Shown here in pieces: positions 21,504 through 31,600 of a stretch of DNA of 64,000 bases. Every line of letters begins with the position of its first letter. Position 1 is the stretch's first letter. A program made the position numbers and the translations under genes. This DNA comes from Hyaloperonospora brassicae (taxonomy: Eukaryota; Oomycota; Peronosporomycetes; Peronosporales; Peronosporaceae): positions 744,001-808,000 of the forward strand of contig CANTFL010001332.1 in NCBI GenBank assembly GCA_947650285.1, read 5' to 3'. Under the pieces are notes generated by a model. The model searched no databases. It saw only the letters and a program-made list of their open reading frames with translations, and was not told the DNA's origin.

Positions 21504-22515
21504 TGTATTAAAGAGACTATGAAAATTCGCTACAGAGGAACTGATCGCATTTCCGTTATGTCCGAGCCAAGTTACGGTTAGCGGCCCGGTCCCACATCTG
21601 GTCAGATTGCGTCCATTGGACAGTCAGACTAAAATGGATATCAGATCGGGCAGGTTGGGACCTGCGATCTTGGATCAAGGTATGAGGCGGAGGGTAACGT
21701 TGGCGATCAGTCGACCAAAAAGGGAGCCGCAATTAGCAAGGCAATCGCGATCAAGGAGGCGATCGAGATCGTGATTAGTGATCGAGATCGTGATCAGTGA
21801 TCAGGTACGCGATCGAGATCAAGTGTATGATCGCGATCAAGTTGGTGTGGAGCACACCATGTGATCCGCGATCAGTAATGCGATCACGATCAGGAAGCGA
21901 TCGAGATCGTGAGTAGAGATCAGGTAGGTGATCGCGATTAGATAAGTATATCAGGTGTTGGCCACGCAAGTACAAGATCGCTACCGTCTAGAGAGAGCGG
22001 CATGTGGCAAATGATGTCCAAGACATGGGGATAGGGATAGGGTTGTTGGGTTTGATTGGTTAACATTAAACAGAGTTCAATTTGCTTCAAAGTACACGTG
22101 TCGACTTCTCCTCCGGGTGGATCATTGGCCACCCGACGTCAAGGAAAGGTTTACATACTTTAATCAAGGTCTACATTTGGACAAGGCGATCTGTTACAGG
22201 TCAGGGTGACTCATATCGAGCACTCACAATCATACAAGTGATCGCGTGACATATTCCACGTGATCAAACCAACCCCGATCGTGGTGTGAAGATTTCCACA
22301 CCGTGATCCAAGCTCGACCCCATCGCAAACACGGTCAAGTTTTCCATTGACGCGAGTCTACCTGGAAGAGTGCAACCCGCCCCACCGAAGGGTACACAAG
22401 GTGAGGAAGACAATCAAGAACACGGAATCGGAGTACCCCCTCTGTTAGTCGGTCCTTCGGGCGCCAGTGGAGAGTTGAATTGGAACCTCAAAAGAACAAT
22501 TACCACTCCACCACA
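21504..22515 (+). repeat. Element B 3' LTR
   Basis: 1012 bp, TGTATTAAAGAGAC to CCACTCCACCACA. It contains the same GATC-rich block as the 5' copy. Divergence from the 5' copy is concentrated after about 22225. Confidence 0.9.
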
Positions 22516-23279
22516 TACCTATTCCAACCAAGTCTGGCCGACTTGAAATTGTGCTCAGCATTTTAAGCGATGCTAACAGCTTTCATAAAAGTAGAGGAAT
22601 AGACCCAAAGCACCTCGGTCCTGGAAACGACATTGCGAAGACCTTCCATGAAGACAGTCACACAGACTGTCTCAGGGAGAAGGTCAGACTGCATATCATC
22701 CATTAGAGTTCTCAACGCCTGGACATAGTCCGTTAGCTCGTTCTAACCCTGATGGGTGGAAAAGAAGCGTGAGCGCACGCGATAGGCCTGATTAGGCGGC
22801 GAGAAAACTTGCAATAGGTCTAACTTGAGCAAATCTCATGTGGGAAACGCCAAGTCGACCGACGTGCCACACGTCAGAGCCCACTCTCTAGCTCTTCCAT
22901 CGAGCTTGGAGATGGCCAGCGATACTCGCTGGTACTCCAGTGAGATAAGACCAGAGTCCATGGCCATCTCAATCTCACGGATCCAGAGGGACAGGTTTTC
23001 CCCCTCCTTCCCGGAGTAATGTGTAACGTCCACCCGGAGGGGACGAAGCTTATCCTCTTCATCTGGCATCGCCACGTAGCGTGTTGGCATAGCCGACGCT
23101 ACTTGGTTTTGAACCTGGCCTAAATGGGCCACTTCATACTGCATCAAGGTCTAGACTCGTGCATTGAGCACATCGGGACCTTGTGCAGCTAGAAACTCCA
23201 CATACTATGGGCCTACGGCCGCGGTCAGCTTATCAAGCGCGACTTTTTGGGCCTCAGAGAGGGGTGTGGATTGCTCCAT
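22516..23279 (-). pseudogene. Element A gag, N-terminal part
   Basis: ATG at 23279 opens MEQSTPLSEAQKVALDKLTA. Two TAG codons follow early; from 23147 the frame runs open for 103 codons to a stop at 22836. Residues read as a retrotransposon capsid: [29 protein letters not shown], then AYRVRSRFFSTHQG, TDYVQALRTLMDDM, VTVFMEGLRN, NAEHNFKSARLGWNR, with three further stops. The last residue pair lies at the insertion point of B. The remaining part is at 9149 and below. Confidence 0.8.
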
Positions 23280-23319
23280 CCTCACAAAGGATCAGTCGTT
23301 ACCGACTCAGGCGTAGATT

Positions 23320-23336
23320 GACTACAAGTGCTACCA
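23320..23336 (-). other. Element A primer-binding site
   Basis: On the minus strand TGGTAGCACTTGTAGTC, two bases inside the 5' LTR. It is the same site as in C with one base missing, so A, C and D probably share a primer. Confidence 0.65.
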
Positions 23337-23338
23337 AG

Positions 23339-23818
23339 TGTAGCGGAGCTACACAGCTCCTTAAGTCAGAGGAAGACTTAACGCTCTACGAGCAACTTTG
23401 GTTCTACGAACCCGACTCAACGAGTCAACAGCTCAGAGAGCTTACGGTCATTGTTCCAGGGGGACCCAAACGATTCAGAGAATCAACGCACAGAGTGCAA
23501 GGAGTAGCTGCCTTATCAAGGCGTTGCTACCTCCTCAACGATCAAAAGACGCCTCAAAGAGGCACATGTCTTTCGGATCAGAATGGGAACTGAATTGTAT
23601 TTCTTTTTTTAACCTAAAAGAACACCTTAGAACAAAGTAATTAATCTACTCGCTAATTTCCTAAATAAACCTCTTTAAAAGATCTCGTAATCAATGGTTG
23701 ACAGACATCAGTCTTCAACAATTGATACTGTGTTCTGATATTACTTTAAAAGGGGATCCCATACCTTGTGTGCACCACACCTATTTTCGACTACCAGTCG
23801 ACGTGTAACCCCGTTACA
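23339..23818 (-). repeat. Element A 5' LTR
   Basis: 480 bp. On the minus strand it starts TGTAACGGGGTTACACG and ends CCGCTACA. Flanked at 23819 by GTGGC, against GAGGC beside the other LTR. Confidence 0.9.
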
Positions 23819-25257
23819 GTGGCTCTTCGCCTGATCGATGGTAGCAGCCGTCTACAGAGCTGACGACCAGCATTGGAAAGAGACCGACCTTCCAGTCAGA
23901 CGTTTTGGCACCTTTTGCTTGTTGCCTCCGGATAAGTCCAAAGCAGCAGCGCACGGGCCGACACTAAGGCAAGCTGTCGGCTCCCTAGTGACGGGTCGGT
24001 GTTCGTTCGAATAACTTGCGTCTATTGAACATCGATTTCGTTGCTTGGAAACGCAGAAGCTGATATAGAGCTGATCATGTGGTATCCCAGCTCCTAGTTG
24101 CTACACAAACGAGCTCTTTAATGCAGCCACGATTGACCGGTTCCTTGTATGATAGAATGCGTCCGCAAGTCTCAACGGTCTTTGCTGATCATGACACATG
24201 CACTTCGTGCAGTGGCGTTCTTTTTGTCCGCCGATAGTATCTACACTGCTATATACATTCGATGTCGTATAGTAAAGCTAAACTAGCTGCTTGCACCTCG
24301 ATCAGACTGACACCATTGGACGCAGTTGATATCGTTGTACTGTGAGCTGCTAGGTCGTTCTCATACACATATGCTAGAGCCCTGCATATACTTATAGGCC
24401 CCCGGTCACGGACCTGCATATCGAGGATTGCCATTGTCAGCACATATGCTAATATCGTGCAGTCAGAGGACAATGTTTTTGTGCTGCCGTCGACATAATT
24501 TGCGGATAGATTCGTTCAGCTAAAACACAATATCGTGGCGATGTGCGCAGACAAAAAATCAAATATGACTACCCGGAATATGTACGTGAACGACTCTAAC
24601 GATCGCCGTTTGTACATTCACTCAAGCCATAATTTAGTGATGTGTAGACAACGATATGAACGGACTGCAGCAGGCAGTTGCTTCGCTGGCTGTGACATCA
24701 ATAATGCATGATACTTAAATCAAGACGAACACGATGATGCATCTCACAAGGTCGACCTTCGATGTCTGTTATATAAAAACAACACGCTGTCATTGACAGT
24801 ATTGACTTGTCACTTATCAGTAAGTCGCATCCTTGTAGCTTGCTCAAGTTGCATGGCAGGCTGATATGCAATCACAACTTCCCATGTGGTGCCGTTTTAC
24901 AAATCATGACATACAGCTACGACTACTGCGCCAAATGCTGAGGTACGTGGACAAACGCGCTTGTGTGAATCGAAAGTAAGCCGTATCGCTCATGGTCATC
25001 CTTTCATGACATTAGTGACGAGAACTAATTCGCTACGTCCCTTTCAATAATATAGTGACACACAAACAACAATTGTACGGACACACAAGAATAATCGGTA
25101 AATGGCTATTTATTGACCAAAAAACCGATCTATGGTCCATCGTTACAGCTACCGATTGGCCTGTTGATGATCGTAGAGAGAAACGAAGGCTGGACGAGAC
25201 ACTCTTGACCGCATAGTACGAAGTGAAGATCCAGCGTGGTAGCGCGTCGTGGGCTCG
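23819..25257. other. Unrecognised intergenic sequence
   Basis: About 1.4 kb right of element A. The longest frame (24473-24249, minus, 74 codons) has no motif and no supporting context. No repeat is seen. Confidence 0.4.
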
Positions 25258-25464
25258 TCAGACATATGGACCACCCCGGCAATATGTACAGCAGACGTCG
25301 AGATTTTGTCTATTGATGTAGGTGCAATATTTAAAATCGCTGTACGAACCGTCGCCTTCTCTAGGGCAATTACCTTGGCAACTACCGGTATATTGCGCAT
25401 CGGCCAAGGTGCAAATGATGGAAGCGGAGATCATGACGATGATGACGACTTGTTTGAGGTTCAT
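25258..25464 (-). CDS. Small secreted cysteine-rich protein (candidate effector-like)
   Basis: A 68-residue protein from ATG 25464 to TGA 25258, uninterrupted. Residues 1-22 form a clear signal peptide: Lys-4, then the hydrophobic core QVVIIVMISASIICTL, with an Ala-Asp-Ala cleavage site before Gln-24. The mature 45 residues have six cysteines (29, 33, 47, 58, 59, 62), spacing C-x3-C-x13-C-x10-C-C-x2-C, enough for three disulfides. Gly, Tyr and Asn are frequent. The frame is also open upstream for 76 codons, but this ATG gives the signal peptide and lies 44 bp below a promoter-like motif. Oomycetes secrete many such proteins to the apoplast, but no named family is recognised and no function is assigned. 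An RXLR motif is absent. It sits alone between transposons, a setting common for oomycete effector genes. Confidence 0.6.
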   Translation of the reverse strand: MNLKQVVIIVMISASIICTLADAQYTGSCQGNCPREGDGSYSDFKYCTYINRQNLDVCCTYCRGGPYV

Positions 25465-25507
25465 GGTGCTGGATGGACGGCTTGATGGATGTTCAGTGCT
25501 CGGCCTG

Positions 25508-25525
25508 GCAAAAGGCAGAATGAAC
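25508..25525 (-). promoter_or_regulatory. Candidate oomycete Inr/FPR core promoter
   Basis: On the minus strand GTTCATTCTGCCTTTTGC. It matches the oomycete initiator plus flanking promoter region (about GCTCATTYYNCAWTTT) at most positions and sits 44 bp upstream of the ATG at 25464, the usual distance. Confidence 0.4.
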
Positions 25526-26102
25526 AACGAGATAGCAGTGTTTGTTAGCGATTGACGCCGCGCACGCACTCGGGACCGAGCGACAGGATGGGGATGGCGG
25601 TATCGCGATTGTACACAATGTTGACAGAAGCGCCACTCGTGAGAGCCTTTCCACACGCACGTAATGTACTGAGATTCTTTTAGAATTCCCAAAATTTCAC
25701 ACTTAAGGTCAAACCAGTCATACCTTAGCCCTGTCGCGTATAGGCCCTTCCGCGAAAGCCAATCAGTGAAAAGCCCAACAGGGTGTGGTTCTGCTTCGTG
25801 TATGCTGCGCTCGCAGCCGGAAGCCAGAGACGGGTACTACGACCGGATGCGTCCCTAGCGCCACGTGTCACCGCTTTGTCTCAAGTGGCCGCAAACGAGT
25901 CACCACCTCGGGCTGGGCGTCCTGATTCGTCGCTCTGCACTTCTCCTCTGCATAAGGCTCCAGTGCACAAAAAATACTTTCCGATGCCAAACGCATTGGC
26001 TCCCAAACGCAATCGAGCTCATACACGCCAGTCATATAAGCACAGATAAACATGATGACATGCGCACAGGGGTGTCTAAATCTCTCTCATACACACCCGG
26101 AC
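25526..26102. other. Unrecognised intergenic sequence
   Basis: Overlapping short frames on both strands (88-96 codons, plus) lack motifs. Nothing supported. Confidence 0.35.
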
Positions 26103-26490
26103 TGGCGGCCGGATATCGGGCAACCGATTACGGGCAACTGATTACGGACGTCTGACTACTTGCGTCTAATTACGAATGTCTGATTGCGAGTGTTGTCTAC
26201 GAGCAACTGATAACGGGCGATATTACGGGCAAATGATTACGAGCAACTGATTGCGGGCAATTGATTACGTGCAATTGATTACGGGCAATTGATTACGGGC
26301 GATAAATTTTGGCTACGAGCAATTGATTACGGGCAATTGATTACGGGCAACTGATTATGAACGTCTGACTACATGCGTCGAAATACGAATGCCTGATTGC
26401 GAGTGTTTGGCAACGGGCGACTTAATATGGGCGACTGAAGACATGCAAATAATTACGGGCAACCGATTTCGGGCAATTGATTACGGACGC
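26103..26490 (+). repeat. Minisatellite, 14-bp unit
   Basis: About 25 imperfect copies of ATTGATTACGGGCA. The best copies are at 26245-26355. Variant units (ATTACGAATGTCTG, GACTACATGCGT) lie at both ends, and the same variant block occurs at 26150-26195 and 26360-26410, so a higher-order duplication is likely. Confidence 0.85.
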
Positions 26491-27604
26491 CCCTCTTTGG
26501 CAAGAATCATCCATTGAGAAATCCTGAATTTGTTAGGGTCTGCCTCGGGCATTCTTCTCGCCCGGCCATAATTGCGCGGGAGTAGAGACGCGAATGTTTA
26601 CGGTCGACGGCATTCTCGTGCCACGCGTCAAAGGTACGATATGCGCAAACGTTCGATTATGGGGAAAATGTGTTGGGGTAGACAAGTCACTAAGATATTA
26701 ATCAGTACGAGGGAATAATTGAAAGTTTATTTATTCTGATAAAATTCGAATATATGTAATCTAAAAAAAATATTTAACCTCGCGTGTCCTATGTTTGTGT
26801 TACTCGTGATAGTGACGATCGCATCAGCCCTCCAGTGGCCCATCATTTGTGTCCCACCCTCAACAAAGCGGTCATCTCGGGGATTTAGCGCGGCACGTAC
26901 GCTTGCTTTGGCATTTGCACACTTTAAATAACCGACAGGCCGAGCGGCCGCGCCGGATTTAAAACGGTGCCTGTTTGTCACAAGGACAGTGCAGTATAAT
27001 TCGACAATTCCAAAAGCGTCGTCGACGGTGGTTAGCCCCGAGCAACCACCGTACTCGATTGAGCACCGGCATTTCCATCCGGGCTTAGGAATATCAGATC
27101 TATACTATTTTTAACTGTAACCGTGAATAAGACAGAGAGACAGACTAGTTAGTTGTTCCATTTGGATACAAGATGCCGGTACATCCTTAGTCTAGCTAGC
27201 AACACCGGTATTATCGTTCGAGTCCGATAGTTGTACGGGGCTGAGCACCTGAGATGCTGGCTTCATAGATGTTCATTCGAGCTCGCTCGGGCATACCAGC
27301 AAGCGTGCACCCCATGTTGTTGTTTCGGAGTGTCGATACTTCCGCTTGGCAACACAGCAAGAAGTTGCCTAAAACCAATGTCCCACGCTGTTGGCGATCG
27401 TAGCGCGTTCATGTAAGAACGTGACCCTGTTTCGGTGGACCTATAAACAGGTAAGACAAGCACATATGAGAATATACCACAAATGCTTCCAGACGGCGGC
27501 GTAGTCCTTCGTTTTGTCGGGATGGTCCCGACTAAAATGTCTAATTTTCACTCTTAATAGTTTCGGCGCCCTATGGCTGGCGCTATGCGCATGAAATCCG
27601 TGCA
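26491..27604. other. Unrecognised sequence left of element C
   Basis: About 1.1 kb with no convincing frame. The 84-codon minus frame at 26981-26727 and the 61-codon plus frame at 27231 have no motif. Confidence 0.35.
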
Positions 27605-27609
27605 ACGGG
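27605..27609. other. Target-site duplication of element C, left copy
   Basis: ACGGG directly before the LTR start TGTAACGGGG. Confidence 0.85.
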
Positions 27610-28049
27610 TGTAACGGGGTAGCCCGTTACATGAGATTGTCATCAAAACAATCTGACATTAAAGAATATTACGTCGAATATTCTTTTAACAATATCACAG
27701 ACATGGTGATATTGTTGGGATGACCGAAGGGCCTACTCATTGGTTGATATCGTGATGATGTCAACCCACCAATCGCTGCTAGACGCGCGCATTGGGTGGT
27801 GAGTAGACGTCATCATACATATAGTTATATTAGTATAATTAAGTCAGGACAACAGAGATTCAAGGAGTTATAGGACTTAATTATATTAATACGATTTTAC
27901 TTTTACCAAGAGACCAGTCTGACTACTTAGTCTCCTTTCCTTCGTCTGTGTTCCTTAAAACACCTAGCAGGGCACTGTCTACCACTGTCGTCAGTGGGAG
28001 TATACTCCGTACTGGTCAACCAGTACGTAGTCAACAGTGCCCCGTTTCA
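27610..28049 (+). repeat. Element C 5' LTR
   Basis: 440 bp. It starts TGTAACGGGGTAGCCCGTTACA, itself a near-palindrome, and ends CCCCGTTTCA (mutated from GTTACA). It contains paired AT-rich hairpin arms (AGAATATT...AATATTCT) at 27663-27690. Confidence 0.92.
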
Positions 28050-28051
28050 CC

Positions 28052-28069
28052 TGGTAGCACTTTGTAGTC
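28052..28069 (+). other. Element C primer-binding site
   Basis: TGGTAGCACTTTGTAGTC, two bases after the LTR. The first eight bases fit the 3' end of initiator-Met tRNA (TGGTAGCA); the next ten do not. Confidence 0.65.
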
Positions 28070-28099
28070 CGTCCAAGGACCACAACCCCATCGCTCAAC

Positions 28100-29236
28100 A
28101 TGGACATGTTGGACGATGTAGACGGCGACAGCTTTCACGGAACCCGTGAAAGCTACTCCAATTTGAGCGACATCGAATGGAGTGCGATCGAACGAATGAG
28201 TTTGACCGTTGGCGAGGAAGCCATCTGGGCCATGCTTTCCTCATGGGATAGGGACCAGCACCATGTCGTCATTAGCAAGTTCTTGCAACGAGAACTTGAT
28301 GAGTCGCGAGCGCAGGTGACCTTGTTACAACAACAAGATCACCAGCGGACCGAAGCACTGAGACAACAACAGTCTCAGTCCGCAGAGCCGACGCGTGAGC
28401 GTCGACGGGAGTCTCTAAAACTAGAGGTCTCCAAGTATCGGGGAGTCGAGGAAGACTCCCTGTTGAGGTAGTTCGTCGAGATGGACGATGCCATCGATGC
28501 TCGTCGCATCGACGAAGAGCGAATGCAAGTCTCATTTGCTCAGTCTAACCTGGCAGGAGAATCCAGAGCTTGGGCTTTGAACCTCAAGCTGCACGACCCA
28601 AATGTGTTTGGGTCGTTAGATGTCTTCAAGACCCTGCTCAGTATGACGTTCGAGCCGCCCAGAGCAGAGTTCAGAATACGATCTGAACCCTTCGGAATCA
28701 AGCAGGGTAAGAGTAAGGTTCACGCTTATGCCCAACACGTACGCTACCTTGCATGCTGCATGGTAGTGAACCCTGTGAGTGAGTTTGTGCTGATCACAAT
28801 CTTCATTCAAGGGCTTTCAGACGGTCCCGTTAGGGACCACCTGTTCCGCAGAGCTAAAGACGCTCTCAGAGGCAATCTTCACAGCGGAGCAAGAAGATTA
28901 TAGCGTGAGACAGTCTCACGCTACGTTGCCCCGCATCGTCCACAGAGACGATTAGCAGTCGGAGGTCCAGAACCAATGGACCTCTGTCAAGTCGAGGGCG
29001 AGTCACCTCGCCCTATGAACGACAAGCGAATGGTGAGATGCCATCGCTGTCACAAACTGGGACACTATGCATACGAATGCAGTGTCCCCCGCTTAAACCT
29101 AGCGGTGCTGAGCGCAGTATTCACCCACCAGCAAGAAGAACTAGAGGGCGAGGGTCCGTTGCTGTTGCGAAGTCGCAACAGCGAAGTGGACCATCAAAAA
29201 ACGGTCGGGATCAGTAGGGGCGGAGCGCCCTACTGA
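28100..29236 (+). pseudogene. Element C gag
   Basis: Nucleocapsid precursor from ATG 28100. An acidic N-terminus (DMLDDVDGDS) is followed by a Gln-rich coiled coil at residues 70-105, then the capsid: SRAWALNLKLHDPNVFGS, TFEPPRAEF, KSKVHAYAQHVRYLA, TIFIQGLSDGPVRDHLF. One frame holds the whole region apart from TAG at 28469-28471 (probably a Trp codon before FVEMDD), TAG at 28901-28903 and a short out-of-frame patch near 28870-28900. The C-terminus has EPMDLC and one intact CCHC knuckle, CHRCHKLGHYAYEC (29039-29080). Expected length about 380 residues. Confidence 0.85.
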
Positions 29237-29350
29237 TCCAGCAACATCAAGAGAATTTGCAAATCTCCTGAAAAGGTTGCTCCCGACACACAATTTATGT
29301 GTGTCTCTGCACCTGGTGATGAGGTGTCTCTCATCACCTAGAAGTTAGAA

Positions 29351-29755
29351 GTGACAAAAGACTTGTCACTTCGCGCCCTAGTTGACTGTGGGGCGTCGAA
29401 AATTTTTGTTCGTCGCCAGTCGCTAGAGGCAGGAAGTTTTTACTTCGTGGAGCAGGAGATCTCTCCAACGAAGATGACGGTGCGCCTAGCGACAGGCGCA
29501 TCGATCACTGTGAAGAAACGTGTAGTCGGAATCCACTACACGTTAAAAAGCGAACAGTACGATGATGATTTCATCGTGCTTGACCTATATGACATGTTCA
29601 ACGTCATCTTAGAGTTGTCTTGGCTCAGGAAATACGAGCCAAGGGTTAGTTGGCAGTATCGATCGGTTACGATACCTGTCACTTGTTCCTCAGATAACCA
29701 CCTGAAGAATATCTTGGAACGCCCACACTCACGTGGGTGTACTACGAGTGAGTGA
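29351..29755 (+). pseudogene. Element C retropepsin (aspartic protease)
   Basis: Open for 134 codons. The active site is ALVDCGASKIFV, so D-C-G-A replaces D-S/T-G-A; Asp and Gly are kept and the fold may be intact. A flap segment follows (KMTVRLATGASITVKK), then the C-terminal hydrophobic strand MFNVILELSWLRKYEPRVSW, equivalent to DLILGMPWL in relatives. The frame is +1 or -1 to gag, as usual for Gag-Pol frameshifting, but decay prevents a firm statement. Confidence 0.8.
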
Positions 29756-29824
29756 GATGGACTCACTTGTGGTACGGTCGTTAGCACGACTGTACAAGAA
29801 CACAATGTAGATGATCACTACATT

Positions 29825-31000
29825 GTGGAGAAAGCTCACCCAGATCCTGTGAAAGTGATTTCCCAGGAAGTAATCGAGACACTGAATGTCTTCGTTAATG
29901 ATGGATCAAGCGTAGGCGCTTACACAATTGATCTGGTTGCGCCTCCGAAGTTAATTTCGGAGATAACTCAACTGCCGACGCTAGAACCGAAACGGTTCTT
30001 GCGTGATCTGCGTAGTGGCAAAGTCAAGCAGATCTGTGTACTCGTCGCGGAGGACGAGTACGTTACCGATATTCGATCGGCAACGGTGTTTACTGAGACC
30101 GAGAGGGTTCTCAGCAGTTCATCGATGGACGGAGGTGATCGATGAGAAGACTAGGATTGAGAGATATGAATCTCAATCCTGGAAGTCGCTTCAGGCAAAT
30201 CCATTGTATAAGGATTTGATCGAATTCAAGGATGTGTTCCCTGAATCCGTGCCTTGCAAGTTGCCTAAGTACAAAGGCACTCGACACGAGATCGAGCTCA
30301 AACCGGGCTCGAAATATTGTGTCATGAAGCAGTGGCCACTGCCTCGTGAACAAATGATAGCGATCGACAAGCTCTTTGCCGATCGCTTAGCAGCGGGCCA
30401 TGTGAGGGAATCGACTTCCCCTCACAGCTCTTCAACCTTCTATGTGCGAAAGGCCACAGGAGGATGGCGGATGGTGCACGCATTCAAAAAATTGAATGCT
30501 GAAACGGTACCGGTCCAGACGCCGATACCGAGGAAGGACATAATCATAGATGGTATGTCAAAGAGTACCATCTTCGCGTCAATGAATCTGATGGATGGAT
30601 TCTATCAGATCCTTATGCGTGAACGGGATGTTCCGTACACAGCAGTGAGTACCCCCAGCGGTATGCTGTGGGAGTGGCTAGTGATGCCACAGGGGCTAAT
30701 TAATGCCCCTGCAACAGTAAACAAATGCGTTACAAATCTGTTGAGACCGGTGCGGGATTTTGCACCGAGTTATTTCGATGATGTGTTCGTCCATAGCCGG
30801 GCTATGAATGGAAGGACGGACGTTGAAGTCCACCGAACTCACGTCCATAAGGTTCTTCAACTTATGTGCAAGCATAAGTTGTATGCCAACCTCAAGAAGT
30901 GTATATTTGCGGCAAGCGAAATACCGCTTCTTGGGTGCAGCGTCGGCAAACACGGCGTCCCTTTGATCCGGAAAAGATCAAGGCGATCATCGACTGGCCA
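29825..31000 (+). pseudogene. Element C reverse transcriptase
   Basis: A pre-RT spacer (29825-30130) is followed by a frameshift and then a long intact frame to about 30955. RT motifs: FPESVPCKLP, TRHEIELKPGSKYC, QWPLPREQ, ESTSPHSSSTFYV, WRMVHAFKKLN, IFASMNLMDGFYQI, LVMPQGLINAPAT. The catalytic box is YFDD at 30771-30782, then HRTHVHKVLQLMCKHKLYANLKKC and LLGCSVGKHG. All catalytic residues are present; MN replaces the usual LD before LMDGFYQ. A frameshift near 30955 leads into the connection domain. Confidence 0.9.
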
Positions 31001-31600
31001 GTGCCAGTCGATGTCAAGGGACTTCGTAACTTCCTTGGCTTAGCGGCGTACTTGCACAAGTACTCGCGCAATTACACCGAGATGACTGTTCATCTTTCTT
31101 GCTTACTCAAGAAAGATGTAAAGTGGTCATGGAACACTGACTGTCAGCGTTCCTTTGAAAGCATCAAAGAAAGCTTGATGAAATCGCCCATCTTGGCGAT
31201 TGCAGATCAGGACAGACCTTTTCATGTGGTTTGTGACGCCAGCGATTTTGCTATCAGCTATACGTTGATGCAGTATGACACAGACGGCGCAGAGCGCGTC
31301 GTCTGCTAACGATTGCGTCAGCTGCAACCAGCTAAACGCAATTATCCAGTGCATGACAAGGAACTACTTGCCATGAAATATGCACTGGCTAAGTTCTGGG
31401 TCTATCTATTGGGAGATAGACCGTTCATCGTGTTTACGGATCATGCGTCACTATGCACGGCCGTAAACAGTCCACACCTCTCGCAAAGGATGGCGAGGTG
31501 GCTGACCTTCTTCGCGGAGTATAACTTCTCCGTGGTGTACAAGCCAGGACGACTTAATGTCGTCGCTGAAGCGTTGTCACGTCGGCCCGACTTCGAGCCA
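31001..31600 (+). pseudogene. Element C RNase H
   Basis: The connection segment (IDWPVPVDVKGLRNFLGLAA, LLKKDVKWSW) leads into Gypsy RNase H: VVCDASDFAISYTL (Asp), DKELLAMKYAL (Glu), FTDHASL (Asp), and NVVAEALSRRP (last Asp position changed to Glu). One TAA at 31307-31309 splits it; the frame continues unchanged after it. Only one RNase H is present, unlike element B. Confidence 0.88.

Larger units (their letters stand above)
9150..22515 (+). mobile_element. Element B: dual-RNase-H chromodomain Ty3/Gypsy retrotransposon
   Basis: A 13.4-kb element with 1013/1012-bp LTRs inserted in the gag of A in opposite orientation. Order: LTR, PBS, gag (800-codon frame), protease, linker, RT, a degenerate RNase H, a second plant/archaeal-type RNase H, integrase, chromodomain, antisense gene, PPT, LTR. 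Two successive RNase H domains in a Gypsy element are the hallmark of plant Tat elements and of the oomycete Chronos/Archon groups. Target-site copies are GACC (9146-9149) and TACC (22516-22519), one mismatch. Joining A with a single copy restores its frame as W-N-R-S-N-P-S. Numerous stops and frameshifts inactivate B. Confidence 0.9.
2760..23818 (-). mobile_element. Element A: full-length chromodomain Ty3/Gypsy retrotransposon, interrupted by element B
   Basis: Element A runs on the minus strand from its 5' LTR (23339-23818) to its 3' LTR (2760-3291). Without the 13.4-kb insertion B it is about 7.7 kb. The domain order is gag, protease, RT, RNase H, integrase, chromodomain: the standard chromovirus-type Ty3/Gypsy plan. 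An extra reading frame lies on the opposite strand before the 3' LTR. Flanks are GAGGC (2755-2759) and GTGGC (23819-23823), a 5-bp target duplication with one mismatch. PBS and PPT are in the expected places. Nearly every domain carries a stop or frameshift, so the element is dead. The LTRs differ by several percent plus a 52-bp internal duplication in the left copy. Confidence 0.9.

Noticed and set aside
24249..24473. 74-codon minus-strand frame
   Set aside because: No signal peptide, motif or promoter; length is expected by chance.
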